From contig CBDCAB010000006.1 in NCBI GenBank assembly GCA_965213735.1, positions 1,240,001-1,304,000 on the forward strand: DNA of 64,000 nt, read 5' to 3'. Source of the stretch: CALDTK01 sp965213735. Lineage in GTDB: Bacteria; Bacteroidota; Bacteroidia; Chitinophagales; Saprospiraceae. Positions 62,126 through 64,000 of the stretch are shown piece after piece. The notes under the pieces are model-generated. The model saw nothing but the letters and a program-made list of their open reading frames with translations. It ran no database searches and had not been told where the DNA came from. Positions within the stretch are counted from its first letter, which is position 1. The number at the start of each line of letters is the position of its first letter. A program made the translations under genes and the position numbers.

Positions 62126-64000
62126 GTGACTATAACCAACTACCTCACTGCAATCAACAGCCGCTTAGCTACAGGCCGCGCTCGCGAACATGCATACCGC
62201 GGAGACTTGCAGGCATTATTAGAGCAGATCTTACCAGCTACACATACAGTAGTCAATGAGCCTAGCCAAGTGCGGGGCGTTGGCAACCCCGATTTTCTAA
62301 TTCGCAACGCGAATGGTGTTGCCGTTGGATACATAGAGGCCAAAGACATCACTAAAGATCTCGACGACAAGAGCTACAGCGAACAGTTTGACCGGTATCG
62401 TAAGGGTCTGGACAACTTGATAATCACCGATTACCTCCGATTTGATTTCTATCAGTCGGGCAAACTGGTGCATAGGGTGACGATTGGAGAGCTTCAGGAA
62501 GATTTAAAATCTATGGTACTGCCCGAAGAGAACGAGTACGATCGATTCGATAATTTGATCCGCGATTTTGGTTCCTATCAGGGCGAGCCCATCCGAAGTC
62601 CCAAGCGATTGGCAGACTTAATGGCGGGCAAGGCAAGACTCCTGCAAGACATTCTTCACCGCGCCGTGGAGGCTGACATTGAGGTAGACAATCGGTCTGA
62701 TTTACGTGGGCAGTATGATTCCTTTAAAAGCGTGCTGCTACACGATCTGGATTCCAAGCAGTTTAGCGATCTATACGCACAAACACTGGCCTACGGACTG
62801 TTCGCTGCGCGGCTTCACGATGAGTCTCTTGATAGCTTTAGTCGGCAGGAAGCCGGCGATCTTATTCCTAAGTCCAATCCCTTTTTACGGCAGCTCTTCG
62901 GCTATGTAGCCGGCTTTAATATCGATTCTCGCATTGAGCCAACCGTTAATAACCTGGCCGACATCTTCCTACTAGCCGATGTCAAGTCCCTGATGACGGG
63001 TTACGGGAAGGCCACCGCGCAGGAAGACCCCGTGGTGCACTTCTATGAGACCTTCCTCGCGGAGTACGACCCGAAGTTGCGCAAGCAGCGGGGCGTCTGG
63101 TACACGCCGCAGCCGGTAGTCGACTTTATTGTGCGCGCCGTGGACGACCTGCTCAAGAGTGAGTTCGGGCTCAAGGACGGCCTAGCGGACAACTCCAAGA
63201 TCAAAGTCAAGCGCAAAGTCACGACTAAGGCCACGGCCGACCGGCGCAGCAAGCTCAAAGAGAGGGAGTACGAGGAGGAGGTGCATCGGGTGCAAGTGCT
63301 CGACCCGGCCACCGGAACGGGAACTTTCCTCGCGACGGCCATCAAGTACATCTTCGAGCGCAACTTCGAGATGATGCCCGGGGCTTGGCCCGACTACGTC
63401 GAGGAGCACCTCATCCCCCGCCTCAACGGCTTCGAGCTCCTAATGGCCTCCTACGCGATGGCCCACCTCAAGCTCGACCTAACGCTCCGAGACACGGGCT
63501 ACACCCGGGAGCTGGGCAAACGCTTCAACGTCTACCTCACCAACGCGCTCGAGGAAGACCACCCGGATACTGGGACGCTGTTTGCTAACTTCCTGAGTAG
63601 CGAAGCGAATGAAGCGAACGCCATCAAGCGAGATACGCCCGTAATGGTGGTGATGGGCAATCCGCCGTACTCCGTTTCAAGTTCTAATAAGGGCAAGTAT
63701 ATTCAATCTTTGATCGAAGATTACAAAAAAAACCTGAATGAAAGAAAGATAAATCTTGACGATGATTATATTAAGTTCATACGATTGGGTCAAGAGCTAA
63801 TACATCGCACTGGCGAAGGGATACTGGTATACATTTCAAACAATAGCTTTATAGATGGAATTACTCATAGATCTATGCGCAAGTCTTTGCTAGATACGTT
63901 TGATAGAATCTGGATAATGGATCTTCATGGCAATTCAAGAAAACTTGAGGCTGCCGAGGATGGAGCGGTCGACGAAAATGTTTTTGATATCATGCAGGGC
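62126..64000 (+). CDS. Type ISP-like restriction-modification enzyme (5' part; runs off the right edge)
   Basis: 625 codons are visible from the GTG at 62126, which follows an in-frame TAG by one codon. The N-terminal nuclease-like domain has NPDFLIRN...GYIEAKD near residue 52, an Mrr-type D...ExK site. A helical region follows (about 170-310). The methylase part has YTPQPVVDFIV near 330, motif I DPATGTGTFLATA near 392 and motif IV NPPYSVS near 511, as in N6-adenine methylases of the single-chain LlaBIII/type ISP group. Target recognition would be beyond the window. Composition is mosaic: average to about 62950, high G+C to about 63660, then very A+T-rich. Confidence 0.88.
   Translation, partial: MTITNYLTAINSRLATGRAREHAYRGDLQALLEQILPATHTVVNEPSQVRGVGNPDFLIRNANGVAVGYIEAKDITKDLDDKSYSEQFDRYRKGLDNLIITDYLRFDFYQSGKLVHRVTIGELQEDLKSMVLPEENEYDRFDNLIRDFGSYQGEPIRSPKRLADLMAGKARLLQDILHRAVEADIEVDNRSDLRGQYDSFKSVLLHDLDSKQFSDLYAQTLAYGLFAARLHDESLDSFSRQEAGDLIPKSNPFLRQLFGYVAGFNIDSRIEPTVNNLADIFLLADVKSLMTGYGKATAQEDPVVHFYETFLAEYDPKLRKQRGVWYTPQPVVDFIVRAVDDLLKSEFGLKDGLADNSKIKVKRKVTTKATADRRSKLKEREYEEEVHRVQVLDPATGTGTFLATAIKYIFERNFEMMPGAWPDYVEEHLIPRLNGFELLMASYAMAHLKLDLTLRDTGYTRELGKRFNVYLTNALEEDHPDTGTLFANFLSSEANEANAIKRDTPVMVVMGNPPYSVSSSNKGKYIQSLIEDYKKNLNERKINLDDDYIKFIRLGQELIHRTGEGILVYISNNSFIDGITHRSMRKSLLDTFDRIWIMDLHGNSRKLEAAEDGAVDENVFDIMQG

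Overview
The window looks like a chromosome fragment of a Bacteroidota species, most probably from Saprospiria (Lewinella-like). This is inferred from family content (DUF6495, DUF4199, DUF6503, DUF3347, HYC_CC_PP-type protein, a giant IgGFc-binding/SdrD-like secreted protein, TonB receptor), from a TTTG-N20-TATGTTTG promoter ahead of the only tRNA, and from the lack of strong Shine-Dalgarno sequences. Background base composition is near 50% G+C, with sharp local departures.

Layout. 1-5.2 kb: N-terminal 1748 codons of a giant secreted multidomain protein that leaves the window. 5.4-21.4 kb: ordinary core genes (TerC, holA, hemH, surE, lpxB, AI-2E permease, RluA-type synthase, rarA, PgpH-type HD phosphodiesterase, PduO-type cobalamin adenosyltransferase, msrB, rimO), mostly tightly packed with 4-base overlaps. 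21.5-28.1 kb: more A+T-rich secreted proteins, including a lipoprotein/lipase/beta-propeller module whose first gene carries an in-frame stop. 28.1-31.1 kb: a C39-peptidase/ABC protein whose ATPase domain has lost nearly all catalytic motifs, with a membrane-anchored partner. 31.2-37.3 kb: tpiA, TonB receptor, DUF72, ppk1, tRNA-Gly. 37.4-45.2 kb: toxin-antitoxin-rich island (two ParS/RES pairs, MNT/HEPN, zeta kinase, Phd/YoeB, AbiEi/AbiEii) in which three toxins are broken, with a SDR and a flavin monooxygenase inside. 45.4-48.0 kb: A+T-rich DUF4262 gene, a set of strong palindromes and a tyrosine recombinase. 48.2-61.9 kb: copper/heavy-metal resistance island (HYC_CC_PP protein, CusA fused to an outer-membrane factor, CusB with DUF3347, DUF3347 lipoprotein, HMA/AraC-type regulator, CopA-CopB fusion, four-helix copper-storage protein). 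62.1 kb to the end: 5' part of a type ISP-like restriction-methylase.

How it works together: the cus/cop genes form a coherent system for metal expulsion, periplasmic Cu(I) oxidation, outer-membrane passage and cytosolic copper storage under a small regulator. The toxin-antitoxin, recombinase and restriction genes are mobile-defence cargo. The most unusual signals are the pseudo-ATPase C39 transporter, a dispersed GCTTTCGCCAAAAC-like motif (16 sites, concentrated in core genes), four genes with in-frame stops or frameshifts that leave the downstream reading frame recognisable, a heptamer repeat sitting inside yoeB, an exact 248-bp tandem duplication, and abrupt composition mosaics inside copA and the restriction-methylase. 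No CRISPR array, rRNA or complete insertion sequence was seen.
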